Below, piece by piece: positions 1-6,102 of a DNA stretch of 6,570 bases. The first letter of the stretch is position 1. Each line of letters starts with the position of its first letter. Under the pieces are notes generated by a model. That model worked only from the letters and a program-made list of their open reading frames with translations, ran no database searches and had not been told where the DNA came from. Both the position numbers and the translations under genes were made by a program. The stretch is from Bacteroidota bacterium (GTDB lineage: Bacteria; Bacteroidota; Bacteroidia; NS11-12g; UBA9320), in assembly GCA_003484585.1 (NCBI GenBank), contig DNBZ01000174.1:1-6570 (forward strand). The letters are read 5' to 3'.

Positions 1-226
1 ACCTTGTATATTTATCACCTACGGGCCGTACAAAAGACTTACTCTGAGCATTAACCTTTATATATGTATATGCTTTTTGGCCAGCTTGCAGATCTATGAT
101 AACCTTAGGTTCTTCCCATTTAGGTAAAAGGTCGTCTATGCTGGTACCTTCTAATCGGTCTAGCGTTTTTGATCTGCTGGCACAAGCAGCGAGTATTAGG
201 ACGAGTAATAGACAGATTTTTTGCAC
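1..226 (-). CDS. Small putative lipoprotein, C-terminus beyond the window edge
   Basis: Read on the minus strand from a GTG at 226, this open frame gives 75 codons and runs off the left edge. The first 15 residues are a compact type II signal peptide: a lysine at position 3, a leucine-rich core, then the lipobox Leu-Ala-Ala-Cys with the acylated cysteine at 15. The mature part continues with a stretch containing DDLLPKWEEPKVI and a tyrosine-rich segment (AYTYIKV). This recalls short SmpA/OmlA-like lipoproteins, but I cannot assign a family. An in-frame stop lies six codons upstream and there is no ATG, so GTG is the only conventional start. It begins 10 bases after the channel gene and may be cotranscribed with it. 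Likely location is a membrane facing the periplasm. The lipoprotein call is fairly safe; the function is unknown. Confidence 0.72.
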   Translation of the reverse strand, partial: MQKICLLLVLILAACASRSKTLDRLEGTSIDDLLPKWEEPKVIIDLQAGQKAYTYIKVNAQSKSFVRPVGDKYTR

Positions 227-236
227 AACTATTTTC

Positions 237-526
237 TCATATCACGGTAGTGCAAAATAGTGTATTGATAAAACTAAGTATGATACCAAAACCTATGATG
301 ATGTAGAAGATGTGAAAATCTTGCCACCATCTGTCTTTGGTGCAAAATCTCCAAAGCCGACAGTAGTAAGAGTAACCACTGAGAAGTAGATAGAATCTAC
401 CCACGACCAATTTTCTAAGTAGTGATAGGTCATGCTGCCTCCTAGTATAACTAAAAGAGTAGTGAAAAGTAACTCTCGATACTCTTTATCTCGTAGGAAT
501 GATAATATGGTTCTAAACACAAACAT
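237..526 (-). pseudogene. Two-TM potassium channel (Ion_trans_2 type), broken by a one-base frameshift
   Basis: The ATG at 526 opens a frame that encodes a first helix (about residues 19-36), a pore helix (41-54) and the K+ selectivity filter TVGFGD (55-60). After Thr72 the frame runs into a short serine/threonine tail and stops at 293. The -1 shifted frame immediately continues with FYIIIGFGIILSFINTLF, the expected second membrane helix, and stops at 237. One missing base between 311 and 310 (ACA-TC where ACA-ATC would be expected) accounts for the break. Restored, the protein would be about 96 residues, a minimal pore-only channel with a very short cytoplasmic tail. Without helix two the product cannot form a pore, since both helices line the tetramer. 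It lies 51 bases downstream of miaE. It could be a true pseudogene, a sequencing error, or less likely programmed frameshifting; no slippery run is evident at the junction. Confidence 0.85.
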
Positions 527-577
527 GGGTTGCCGGACTTATTCTATTACTTAGTTATTTTGTTTTTAAAATTTGAC

Positions 578-1210
578 TTAATGCATTCTATCCCCACGAA
601 TCTCGAGTGTTTTTACCATCTCAGCTTCAAAAGCTACGTACTCTGCCCATCTGTTTAGGACATAGTCTTCGTCAGCATATTTTTTAGCTAAGGTTATAAA
701 TGCTTTATAATGACCTGCTTCACTCACCATAAACTCGTGATAAAATTTTTGCAATTCAGGCTCCGTGATGTGGATGCTAAGCAATCTAAACCGCTCACAG
801 CTACGTGCCTCTATCATAGCAAAGGCAAGTAAATATTCTACTAACTGCTTATTAATGTGATCTCCACCACGTATAAAAGAGTTAAGTTTATTTACGTATT
901 CATCCTTACGTTGTGCACCTAGCTCATAACCTCTTTTTTTAAGCTCTTTTAGCACCTTGCGAAAGTGTCCCCACTCTTCGGCCACTATGGGAGCTACTAT
1001 GTCCACTACATCCGTAAAGTCACTAAATTTACTGATCATACTGATACCATGAGTAGTGGCTTTCTGCTCGCACCAGGCGTGGTCCGTTAGTATATATTCT
1101 ATACTAGTCTCGGCTATGTTTACCCATCTCGGGTCTGTAGCCATTTCTAGCCCTAGTGTGGTTTTAGCAGTTGGTGAAGCCATAAGGCAAAGGTAAGGTC
1201 TTAGATACAA
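578..1210 (-). CDS. miaE: tRNA-(ms2io6A)-hydroxylase MiaE, diiron enzyme
   Basis: MiaE hydroxylates the isopentenyl group of 2-methylthio-N6-isopentenyladenosine at position 37 of tRNAs that read U-starting codons, using a non-haem diiron centre and O2. The protein shows the ferritin-like ligand pattern: Glu48 in HAWCEQK, Glu79 and His82 in EEWGHF, Glu134 in MIEARSCER, and Glu164 and His167 in SEAGHY. The family hallmark TDPRWVNIAE is at 25-34 and RKDEYV at 101-106. Length is normal (about 190-210 residues). The start is uncertain. The frame is open from TTG at 1210, which has AAGGAG ten bases upstream. An ATG at 1183 (residue 10, MASPTAK) is the better conventional start, because related proteins begin close to the LGLEMATDPRW segment. 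The gene is flanked by a tandem repeat upstream and the broken channel gene downstream. Family assignment is strong; the exact isopentenyl substrate is inferred. Confidence 0.93.
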   Translation of the reverse strand: MYLRPYLCLMASPTAKTTLGLEMATDPRWVNIAETSIEYILTDHAWCEQKATTHGISMISKFSDFTDVVDIVAPIVAEEWGHFRKVLKELKKRGYELGAQRKDEYVNKLNSFIRGGDHINKQLVEYLLAFAMIEARSCERFRLLSIHITEPELQKFYHEFMVSEAGHYKAFITLAKKYADEDYVLNRWAEYVAFEAEMVKTLEIRGDRMH

Positions 1211-1244
1211 TTCTGATGAACTCCTTGCTATCGTTCTCAGAATT
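1209..1244 (-). promoter_or_regulatory. Inverted repeat enclosing the possible miaE ribosome binding site
   Basis: AATTCTGA at 1209-1216 is exactly complementary to TCAGAATT at 1237-1244, giving an 8-bp stem with a 20-base loop. In the minus-strand transcript the loop carries AAGGAG (1226-1221), and the 3' arm reaches the first base pair of the TTG candidate start at 1210. If formed, it could modulate initiation at TTG. No T-run follows it in either direction, so it is not a standard terminator. It may be chance in AT-rich DNA. Confidence 0.25.
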
Positions 1245-1302
1245 ACTCAGACGGAGATCAGTAAACGGATAAGCCGTATTGTATTTTGATGAATTTATCG
1301 CC

Positions 1303-1460
1303 TCGAGTGGCGATGCTTTTGCATCGTTGTACCGAGTGTATTCTTGATTAAATTGTGTGTCAATTCGAGTGGCGATGCTTTTGCATCGTTGTACCGGGTG
1401 TATTCTTGATTAAATTGTGTGTCAATTCGAGTGGCGATGCTTTTGCATCGTTGTACCGAG
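1303..1460. repeat. 62-bp tandem repeat, about 2.5 copies, each with a perfect hairpin
   Basis: Copy 1 spans 1303-1364, copy 2 1365-1426, and partial copy 3 1427-1460. Copies 1 and 2 differ only at 1335/1397 (A versus G); partial copy 3 matches copy 1 over all 34 bases. Each unit is a 34-base element starting TCGAGTGGCGATGC followed by a 28-base linker. The 34-base element contains the perfect stem-loop CGATGC-TTTT-GCATCG. In plus-strand RNA the stem could be lengthened by four flanking G-U pairs, so the plus strand folds better than the minus. The array starts 2 bases beyond the atoE stop and ends about 90 bases before miaE. The near-identity points to recent tandem duplication. It resembles intergenic hairpin repeats in general, but I do not recognise a named family. 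Confidence 0.95.
1335..1363 (-). promoter_or_regulatory. Possible promoter inside the tandem repeat, facing miaE
   Basis: Reading the minus strand, TTGACA (1363-1358) is followed after 17 bases by TACACT (1340-1335), a sigma70-like spacing. Seen as a Bacteroidota promoter, TTG is followed after 20 bases by TACACTCG, which matches TAnnTTTG at four of six fixed positions. Copy 2 carries the same arrangement at 1425-1397, but the A/G difference makes its second box TACACC. The position fits a miaE promoter, but the match is imperfect. Confidence 0.25.
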
Positions 1461-1462
1461 AA

Positions 1463-2809
1463 TCAAAATAACAACAACACCCCAACAAAAATTAGAAATC
1501 CCAATAGAAATAGGACAAGCGTATAGGGCAATATATCTTTTGCCTTGAGTCCTGTAATGCTCAGAAGTGGTAACGCCCAAAAGGGTTGCAGCATATTGGT
1601 GAGTTGATCTCCATAGGCAAGAGCAAGTATCATTTTGGGTAGAGGCACACCAAGTTTGGTAGCAGCTTCTAGGATAATCGGACCTTGTATAGCCCATTGT
1701 CCGCCACCGCTAGGAACAAAGATATTGACTAATCCAGCACTAAAGAAAGTAAAGAGTGGGAGAGTAGTAGTGTTGGATACTTCTATAAACCAATTGGAAA
1801 CTAGCTCTATAAGTCCTCCACTCTGCATTAGAGCAAGTATGCCGAAGTAGAGCGGAAACTGTATGAGAATACCAGAGCTTCCGGTGATTGCATCTTCTAC
1901 TGCACTTAGAAACGATGTGAAGCTGGAATGTAATAGGAGACATAGAGCCAATAAGCTGAAATTTATATAGTTAGGCGTGATGAATCCTAAAGACGGGCCC
2001 TCATAACTTAGGGCTAAAAACGCAGCAAATGCAACAAGAAGAATGCCAATTGTTTTACTGAAAATTTGACTTTGATCTATCCTTTCAGCTCCTTCTAAGT
2101 TTTTGTTTTCTGGGGTATTGATAAAGGCCGTTTTGATTTCAGGAATTTGAGATTTTACTCTTGTACCCAAGTAATAGAAAGTAAGTGGAATGAGAACGAG
2201 CAGCAACAGAAATGCACTTATGTTCATACTACTAAATACTGTATCTCCATAGTATATAGCTTCTGGCAAAGAGGCATTTTTACTGATAACCTGCAGATGA
2301 CCAGATTCGGCTACTTTGGTAAGGGCACTACCTGATAGACCTCCGTGCCAAACCATAAGACCTACATATCCTGCAGCTCCTATGAGAGGATAATTGAGTG
2401 GTAGTTGTTTTCTGGTGAAGCTCTCTCCAAGCTTACGAGCTAGGATAGCACCAAAAATGAGACCTAAACCCCAATTAATAAATGCAACTATAATAGTAGC
2501 AAAAGTGACTATAGCAGCTGCTTTCGCTGTAGTAGTAATAGGTTTCACCAACCAAGAAATTAGCTTATCAAAAAAGCTACTGAGTGCTAATGTGTGTCCC
2601 AAAACTAGCATCAGCATCATTTGAAATGCGAAAGCCAAAAGAGAACTACTCCACAAACCTTCTTGCCAATCAAACAATAGAATAGCAGGAGACTTATCTG
2701 AAATGAATAAGGTTAGAATTAAGGTGAATAGAGTTAGTAAAATTGCGATACTAAAAGGCGAAGGTAGAATCCTCCTAAACCACTCTGCATATTTTTGAGT
2801 AAAACTCAT
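1463..2809 (-). CDS. atoE: Short-chain fatty acid transporter, AtoE family
   Basis: This 448-residue inner-membrane protein belongs to the short-chain fatty acid transporter family (SCFA_trans, AtoE-like), whose members are thought to take up acetoacetate, butyrate and similar acids. Family-typical stretches are visible: INWGLGLIFG at 111-120, the MVWHGGLSGSA loop at 152-162, FLSAVEDAITGSSGILIQFP at 300-319, VPSGGGQWAIQGP at 365-377 and YGDQLTNMLQPFWALP at 399-414. About ten to twelve hydrophobic segments span the whole chain, with one hydrophilic loop near 216-250. The length is normal and no residue block seems missing. The ATG at 2809 overlaps the msrC stop in an ATGA junction, so the two are very probably translated from one mRNA. 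No acetoacetyl-CoA transferase or thiolase gene lies nearby, so the actual substrate is unproven. The hairpin repeat begins just after its stop. Confidence 0.93.
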   Translation of the reverse strand: MSFTQKYAEWFRRILPSPFSIAILLTLFTLILTLFISDKSPAILLFDWQEGLWSSSLLAFAFQMMLMLVLGHTLALSSFFDKLISWLVKPITTTAKAAAIVTFATIIVAFINWGLGLIFGAILARKLGESFTRKQLPLNYPLIGAAGYVGLMVWHGGLSGSALTKVAESGHLQVISKNASLPEAIYYGDTVFSSMNISAFLLLLVLIPLTFYYLGTRVKSQIPEIKTAFINTPENKNLEGAERIDQSQIFSKTIGILLVAFAAFLALSYEGPSLGFITPNYINFSLLALCLLLHSSFTSFLSAVEDAITGSSGILIQFPLYFGILALMQSGGLIELVSNWFIEVSNTTTLPLFTFFSAGLVNIFVPSGGGQWAIQGPIILEAATKLGVPLPKMILALAYGDQLTNMLQPFWALPLLSITGLKAKDILPYTLVLFLLGFLIFVGVLLLF

Positions 2810-3246
2810 AGGTAGGTCACTAGCTCTTCTAAGTACCGTTGGTCTGTCTCATCAAACGCATTTAATTCTGTGCTGTCTACATCTAGAACAGCATACACGC
2901 TATTTCCTCTGATACATGGAACTACTATCTCTGAATTACTAAGGGCACTGCATGCTATGTGTCCAGGATGCTGGTGGACATCGTCTACTATTTGTGTCTG
3001 CTTTGTTTGCCAAGCAGCACCGCACACTCCCTTGCCAAAATTAATACTAGTACATGCTATAGGGCCCTGAAACGGCCCTAAAATAAGCTTATCTGCTTGG
3101 ACTCTATAAAAACCTATCCAATGATTAGGAAAGTGTTCCATTATTAGTCTTGAGATATTAGCCATATTAGCTATATCGTCTACGTCTTTGTATATCAATA
3201 CTTTAGCCGCAATTAGTAATGTTTTGTATTTATTTTCCTTGTTCAA
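2806..3246 (-). CDS. msrC: Free methionine-(R)-sulfoxide reductase (GAF-domain fRMsr)
   Basis: This enzyme reduces free L-methionine-(R)-sulfoxide to methionine in the cytoplasm, normally using thioredoxin as electron donor. The 146 residues form one GAF domain. The three redox cysteines are present at 65 (GPIACT), 75 (GVCGAAW) and 99 (HIACSA), spaced 10 and 24 apart as in the E. coli enzyme (Cys84, 94, 118). Glu106, Asp122 and Asp124 sit exactly where the E. coli substrate-binding acids fall (constant offset of 19). WIGFY at 43-47 and LGPFQGPIAC at 56-65 are also typical. The start is a TTG at 3246. No ATG or GTG precedes the conserved helix, and the frame stays open to a stop at 3309. The last codon overlaps the atoE start by 4 bases, implying coupled expression. 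The catalytic call is strong; the start codon is less certain. Confidence 0.93.
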   Translation of the reverse strand: MNKENKYKTLLIAAKVLIYKDVDDIANMANISRLIMEHFPNHWIGFYRVQADKLILGPFQGPIACTSINFGKGVCGAAWQTKQTQIVDDVHQHPGHIACSALSNSEIVVPCIRGNSVYAVLDVDSTELNAFDETDQRYLEELVTYL

Positions 3247-3296
3247 AATTACGGTAATATTACTTCGATAATATACATTATGGACGTGTATGGCTT

Positions 3297-3304
3297 TAAT
3301 TTTG
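3297..3304 (+). promoter_or_regulatory. TAnnTTTG-type -7 box upstream of a small plus-strand ORF
   Basis: TAATTTTG matches the Bacteroidota -7 consensus TAnnTTTG fully and sits 17 bases before the ATG of the small ORF at 3321. No clear TTG is found 19-21 bases upstream (only TTA at 3278, spacing 18 or less), so this is half a promoter at best. Such a box is expected fairly often by chance in AT-rich DNA. Confidence 0.25.
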
Positions 3305-3320
3305 TATTACTAAATACTCA

Positions 3321-3407
3321 ATGAAAATATATCATCTAAAAATTATTCTAACAGTTATTGCTATCAACACTGTTCTTTTAATCTTGTTCATATTCTGTTT
3401 TAAATAG
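3321..3407 (+). CDS. Possible 28-residue single-helix membrane peptide
   Basis: An ATG at 3321 opens a 28-codon frame ending in TAG at 3405-3407, the only candidate gene on the plus strand. The product starts MKIYHLK and then has about 18 consecutive mostly hydrophobic residues (isoleucine, leucine, valine, phenylalanine) before ending in lysine. That is the layout of a single-pass membrane peptide. A TAnnTTTG box lies 17 bases upstream and a hairpin with a T-run starts 11 bases downstream, so a complete small transcription unit can be drawn. Against it: AT-rich noncoding DNA readily yields such hydrophobic frames, and I recognise no relative. It lies between the divergent msrC start and the GH13 lipoprotein stop. 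Function unknown. Confidence 0.28.
   Translation: MKIYHLKIILTVIAINTVLLILFIFCFK
3338..3367 (-). promoter_or_regulatory. Candidate Bacteroidota promoter for msrC-atoE
   Basis: On the minus strand TTG (3367-3365) is followed after 19 bases by TAATTTTT (3345-3338), which matches TAnnTTTG except for the last base. The spacing is what Bacteroidota sigma factors prefer. It would start transcription roughly 85 bases before the msrC TTG start. It overlaps the small plus-strand ORF, so the two interpretations compete unless both strands are used. Confidence 0.3.
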
Positions 3408-3417
3408 TATGTGCTAG

Positions 3418-3464
3418 ATCAATCGATTTAGATGGATTTGCTGTCTTTCGATTGATACTTTTTT
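3418..3464 (+). terminator. Hairpin followed by a T-run, plus-strand terminator candidate
   Basis: ATCAATCGA (3418-3426) is exactly complementary to TCGATTGAT (3448-3456), a 9-bp stem with a 21-base loop. Two bases later comes a run of six T (3459-3464). The T-run follows only on the plus strand, so it would end a plus-strand transcript such as one from the small ORF 11 bases upstream. The stem is AT-rich and the loop long, so it is a weak terminator. It abuts the stop of the minus-strand GH13 gene and could also fold at the 3' end of that mRNA. Confidence 0.4.
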
Positions 3465-4869
3465 ATAGTTTCTTTTTAAGTACTATAAAACCCCACTTGG
3501 CTAAATCGCCAGTTTCATCTTCATATCTATCTGTGAAAACGATATTATAACCAATTGTAGGATCTAAATCAGCTTCTTTTATAGATGCAGTAGAGCCATT
3601 TAGCTTAATCATAAATCGATATGCTGCTTTATCGCCTCTATCTATAGTGATTATATCATCGGTAGTGAAACTTGGATTGAATTCTATTTTACTATCTACA
3701 GCTAGTGCTTTATTAGCTTTTAGTTCATTCATTATTTTATAAAATTCAAAGAATTGATTTGCCTCTGGTGAGTCCCAATCTATCTGGTCTTTACCAAAGA
3801 AACTGAGTCTATGTTTTAAACCTACTTCTTGTCCATTATAGATAAGAGGTAACCCACGCAAGGAGTAGCTGAGTACTGCCATTGCTTTCCATGATTCGCC
3901 TAGACGCTCATCTATAGTACCATTCCAGCTATTCTCGTCATGGTTGGTTATCATATTCATAGGGAATGCTTTTGTTCCGTTTATGCTATCTTTTTCAGTC
4001 ATCACACGAATAATCTCACTTGTATTTACTTCGCCTTTGTATAATTTATTGAATACGTGATGCATCTCCCATCCATAGTAAGCATCAAAAGCAGACTCAA
4101 ACTGATCTGGTTTATGCGTTTCACTCTCGGCTAGCATAAACATTGGCTTTACTTTATCTAAGACAACTCTAGCTTCATTCCAAAAGTCAGTAGGTACTTC
4201 CATAGCCACATCACAGCGGAACCCATCGAGATCACATTCCTCTACCCAAAACTGCATACTCTTTATCATTTCAGCACGCATATCTTTATTATCATAATTT
4301 AGGTCTGCCACATCTGTCCAGCCCCAGCTTATACCATCATCTCCTATAGGGTCAGTGATTTTACCAGTACTGTCGTGTGTATACCATTCTGGGTGCTCGG
4401 TTACCCAAGTATTATCCCAAGCGGTATGGTTGCCTACCCAGTCAAGTATTACATACATTTCCATATCATGGCATTTTTTTATGATACGCTTAAAATCTGC
4501 TACTGTTCCATATCTTGGATTTACAGCGGTGTAATCTGAGATAGAATATGGGCTACCCCAGTATTTATCGTAATCTGGAGTTGCAAGGTCTTGAACAAAA
4601 GTATCGCCCACAGCTTTTCTATTGAGCTTGCCTATAGGTTGTATGGGCATAAACCAAAGTACATCTACTCCAAGTTCTTTTAACTTGGGGAGTCGCTCTT
4701 CGAATGCAGCAAGTGAGCCATCTTCGGTGTATTGCCTTACGTTCACTTCATAGATTGTGGCATTTTTGATCCACTCAGAAGGTAGTTTTGTAACGGTCTC
4801 TTCTTTTTTTTCTTGTGTGCCGCAAGCCATTAGGGTAGTGGCCAATAATATATATATGTACTTTTTCAT
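3463..4869 (-). CDS. GH13 alpha-amylase family lipoprotein
   Basis: A retaining alpha-glucan-active enzyme of glycoside hydrolase family 13. The N-terminus is a lipoprotein signal (MKKYIYILLATTLMAC, lipobox Leu-Met-Ala-Cys, Cys16) followed by a short charged linker, so the protein should be membrane-anchored outside the cytoplasm. The TIM barrel starts near residue 36. The conserved regions are all present: region I DWVGNHT (143-149), region V-like VADLNY (187-192), region II GFRCDVA with nucleophile Asp220, region III MLAESE with acid/base Glu248, and region IV ITNHDENSW with Asp311. A small C-terminal beta domain ends the 468 residues. The start is secure because the lipobox position fits. 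Its ATG overlaps the GT87 stop by 4 bases, so it is probably the last gene of that operon. Exact substrate (starch, maltodextrin, pullulan or a related glucan) cannot be read from sequence alone. Confidence 0.94.
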   Translation of the reverse strand: MKKYIYILLATTLMACGTQEKKEETVTKLPSEWIKNATIYEVNVRQYTEDGSLAAFEERLPKLKELGVDVLWFMPIQPIGKLNRKAVGDTFVQDLATPDYDKYWGSPYSISDYTAVNPRYGTVADFKRIIKKCHDMEMYVILDWVGNHTAWDNTWVTEHPEWYTHDSTGKITDPIGDDGISWGWTDVADLNYDNKDMRAEMIKSMQFWVEECDLDGFRCDVAMEVPTDFWNEARVVLDKVKPMFMLAESETHKPDQFESAFDAYYGWEMHHVFNKLYKGEVNTSEIIRVMTEKDSINGTKAFPMNMITNHDENSWNGTIDERLGESWKAMAVLSYSLRGLPLIYNGQEVGLKHRLSFFGKDQIDWDSPEANQFFEFYKIMNELKANKALAVDSKIEFNPSFTTDDIITIDRGDKAAYRFMIKLNGSTASIKEADLDPTIGYNIVFTDRYEDETGDLAKWGFIVLKKKL

Positions 4870-5972
4870 GATGTATTTGTTAGTTTGTATGTTGCTAATA
4901 GTGATATGAATAGTGAGCTAAGAGTGATGAAACCCAAAGATTCCGTAACATCGGAAAGTGTGTTCCCTAGGAATATTTCAGATGTGAAAGTTATAATAAA
5001 TAATGGAATATAAAGTAGCCATTTGTTGGAGGTGCTTTTTAGCTTATTATATAGTAAGATCACTATAGGTGCAATAAATACGAAGTAGCATTTCCAAGCA
5101 AGCGGTGAAAAAACAGGAATAAAAGAGAGTACTATGAGCCACTGGATGGCAAGTACTTGTACTTGTTCTTGATCTCTATTTTTATAAAATATGTAGGATA
5201 CCCATAATCCAATAGACCCAATAACGCTAAGAGTGAGTATTTTAGTTTGGCTAATAGTAAGACTAGCCATATTGAAATACCATCCATCAAATCGTGACGT
5301 ATCCGAAAATAAGCCACAAAAGAAACTCCATAGTGATTGGTTATAGTGAATGCATTGTAGTCCGTCTGCTACCTGCTTAGTATACCACTGCTGATATAAC
5401 GCAGTGCTGCCGTCTCCAAAGTAAAATAGAACAGCTACATGAGTAAGACCTAAACCAATTATCGTCCATAGTGTAGTGCGAAATTCTCTTTTAAAAAGAA
5501 GAAATGGTATTAAAATAATAGGATAAACCTTAGTGCTAATAACCAATGCTAAAAGTATTCCGGCCCAAAAATGTTTTTGTTTTAGTGTTAAGATTAAAGA
5601 TAGAATGCAAACTGCAAGAATGCTCACATTCACTTGAAGATTACTGATTTTCTCTATGAAAATACGGAGCGTCAGCAGAAACGGAAGTAGGAAAAGAGGA
5701 TTAGTAAGTGATATCTCATTCTTGTTTTGGGTACTCAGCCTAAAGACAAGTTCTTTAGTTATAAAAAATGAAATAGTCCATTTGAAAATGAGCCAATAAG
5801 TGGCAAGCATACTTAGAAGCCATACTAGTCTAATCCCAACAAAACTTACCTCATTGAGCCAATGAAGTGGTATGGAGGCTATGCTCATAAAGGGAGGCCA
5901 AGTATTACGGTGTGCTGAGTAGATGTAGTCTCCTTGCCACGCGAGTTTGCCAGCTTCTATGTATCTACCCAA
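4866..5972 (-). CDS. GT87/DUF2029 polytopic membrane glycosyltransferase, true start upstream
   Basis: Proteins of this family (GT-C fold, related to mycobacterial polyprenol-phosphate-mannose-dependent mannosyltransferases) add sugars from a lipid-linked donor on the outer face of the inner membrane. Visible family features are RYIEAG and WQGDYIY near the N-terminus, PP at 26-27, LQVNVSILA at 112-120 (the usual GQ-N segment), ISTKVYPIILIPFLLFKR at 145-162 and NQSLWS at 211-216. SPLAWKCYFVFIAP at 289-302 is the usual SP-W segment. About nine to ten hydrophobic helices follow. The TTG at 5972 is the first conventional start, but it removes the first helix and the conserved acidic residue just before Leu-Gly-Arg-Tyr; the frame continues upstream. 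The gene lies between two GH13 genes and overlaps the following one by 4 bases, suggesting a shared glycan task. The donor and acceptor are unknown. Confidence 0.86.
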   Translation of the reverse strand: MGRYIEAGKLAWQGDYIYSAHRNTWPPFMSIASIPLHWLNEVSFVGIRLVWLLSMLATYWLIFKWTISFFITKELVFRLSTQNKNEISLTNPLFLLPFLLTLRIFIEKISNLQVNVSILAVCILSLILTLKQKHFWAGILLALVISTKVYPIILIPFLLFKREFRTTLWTIIGLGLTHVAVLFYFGDGSTALYQQWYTKQVADGLQCIHYNQSLWSFFCGLFSDTSRFDGWYFNMASLTISQTKILTLSVIGSIGLWVSYIFYKNRDQEQVQVLAIQWLIVLSFIPVFSPLAWKCYFVFIAPIVILLYNKLKSTSNKWLLYIPLFIITFTSEIFLGNTLSDVTESLGFITLSSLFISLLATYKLTNTS

Positions 5973-6083
5973 ATCTCCTTCTCGCTGTATGTCTCGCAGT
6001 ATCTCTAAGCATAAGAATACTCCACAAGCGATAATAACTAACGCTAGTAACTGCTTGCTATATGTTTTGAAGAATGCGATGAT
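5973..6083 (-). other. Upstream in-frame coding extension of the GT87 gene without a normal start codon
   Basis: In the GT87 frame, codons 6083-5973 give two isoleucines, then AFFKTYSKQLLALVIIACGV and FLCLEILRDIQREGD, leading straight into LGRYIEAG. That is a basic cytoplasmic stub, a membrane helix and the start of the first periplasmic loop, as the family should have. The frame is open back to 6140 but contains no ATG, GTG or TTG. The ATC codons at 6083 and 6080 sit where an ATG would be expected. Either a rare start codon is used, the start was mutated, or a base is wrong. Confidence 0.7.
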
Positions 6084-6102
6084 ACTATTAGTTAAGAGAT
6101 GA

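Noticed and set aside
1303..1460. CRISPR array (34-base repeats with 28-base spacers)
   Set aside because: The two intervening spacers are identical to each other, so the unit is a 62-bp tandem repeat, not repeats with diverse spacers; no cas genes are present.
1303..1460. Rho-independent terminators for atoE
   Set aside because: On the minus strand the CGATGC-AAAA-GCATCG hairpin is followed by CCACTCGA with no run of T, so a classical intrinsic terminator is not supported.
1422..1697. Minus-strand 91-codon open frame overlapping the atoE end and the repeat
   Set aside because: It lies in another frame of the well-supported AtoE gene, and its product shows no recognisable domain.
1635..1850. 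Plus-strand open frames inside atoE (also 2147-2335 and 2394-2624)
   Set aside because: They are antisense to conserved AtoE coding sequence and have no family features or regulatory signals of their own.
2870..3070. Plus-strand open frame inside msrC
   Set aside because: Antisense to the conserved GAF domain; its cysteine- and proline-rich translation resembles no protein.
4790..4830. Surface-export signal after the GH13 lipobox
   Set aside because: The residues after Cys16 (GTQEKKEE) are charged, but do not clearly match the acidic export motifs described for Bacteroidota surface lipoproteins, so inner- or outer-leaflet location was left open.
5132..5317. Minus-strand 61-codon open frame inside the GT87 gene
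   Set aside because: Alternative frame of a clear membrane-protein gene with no support of its own.
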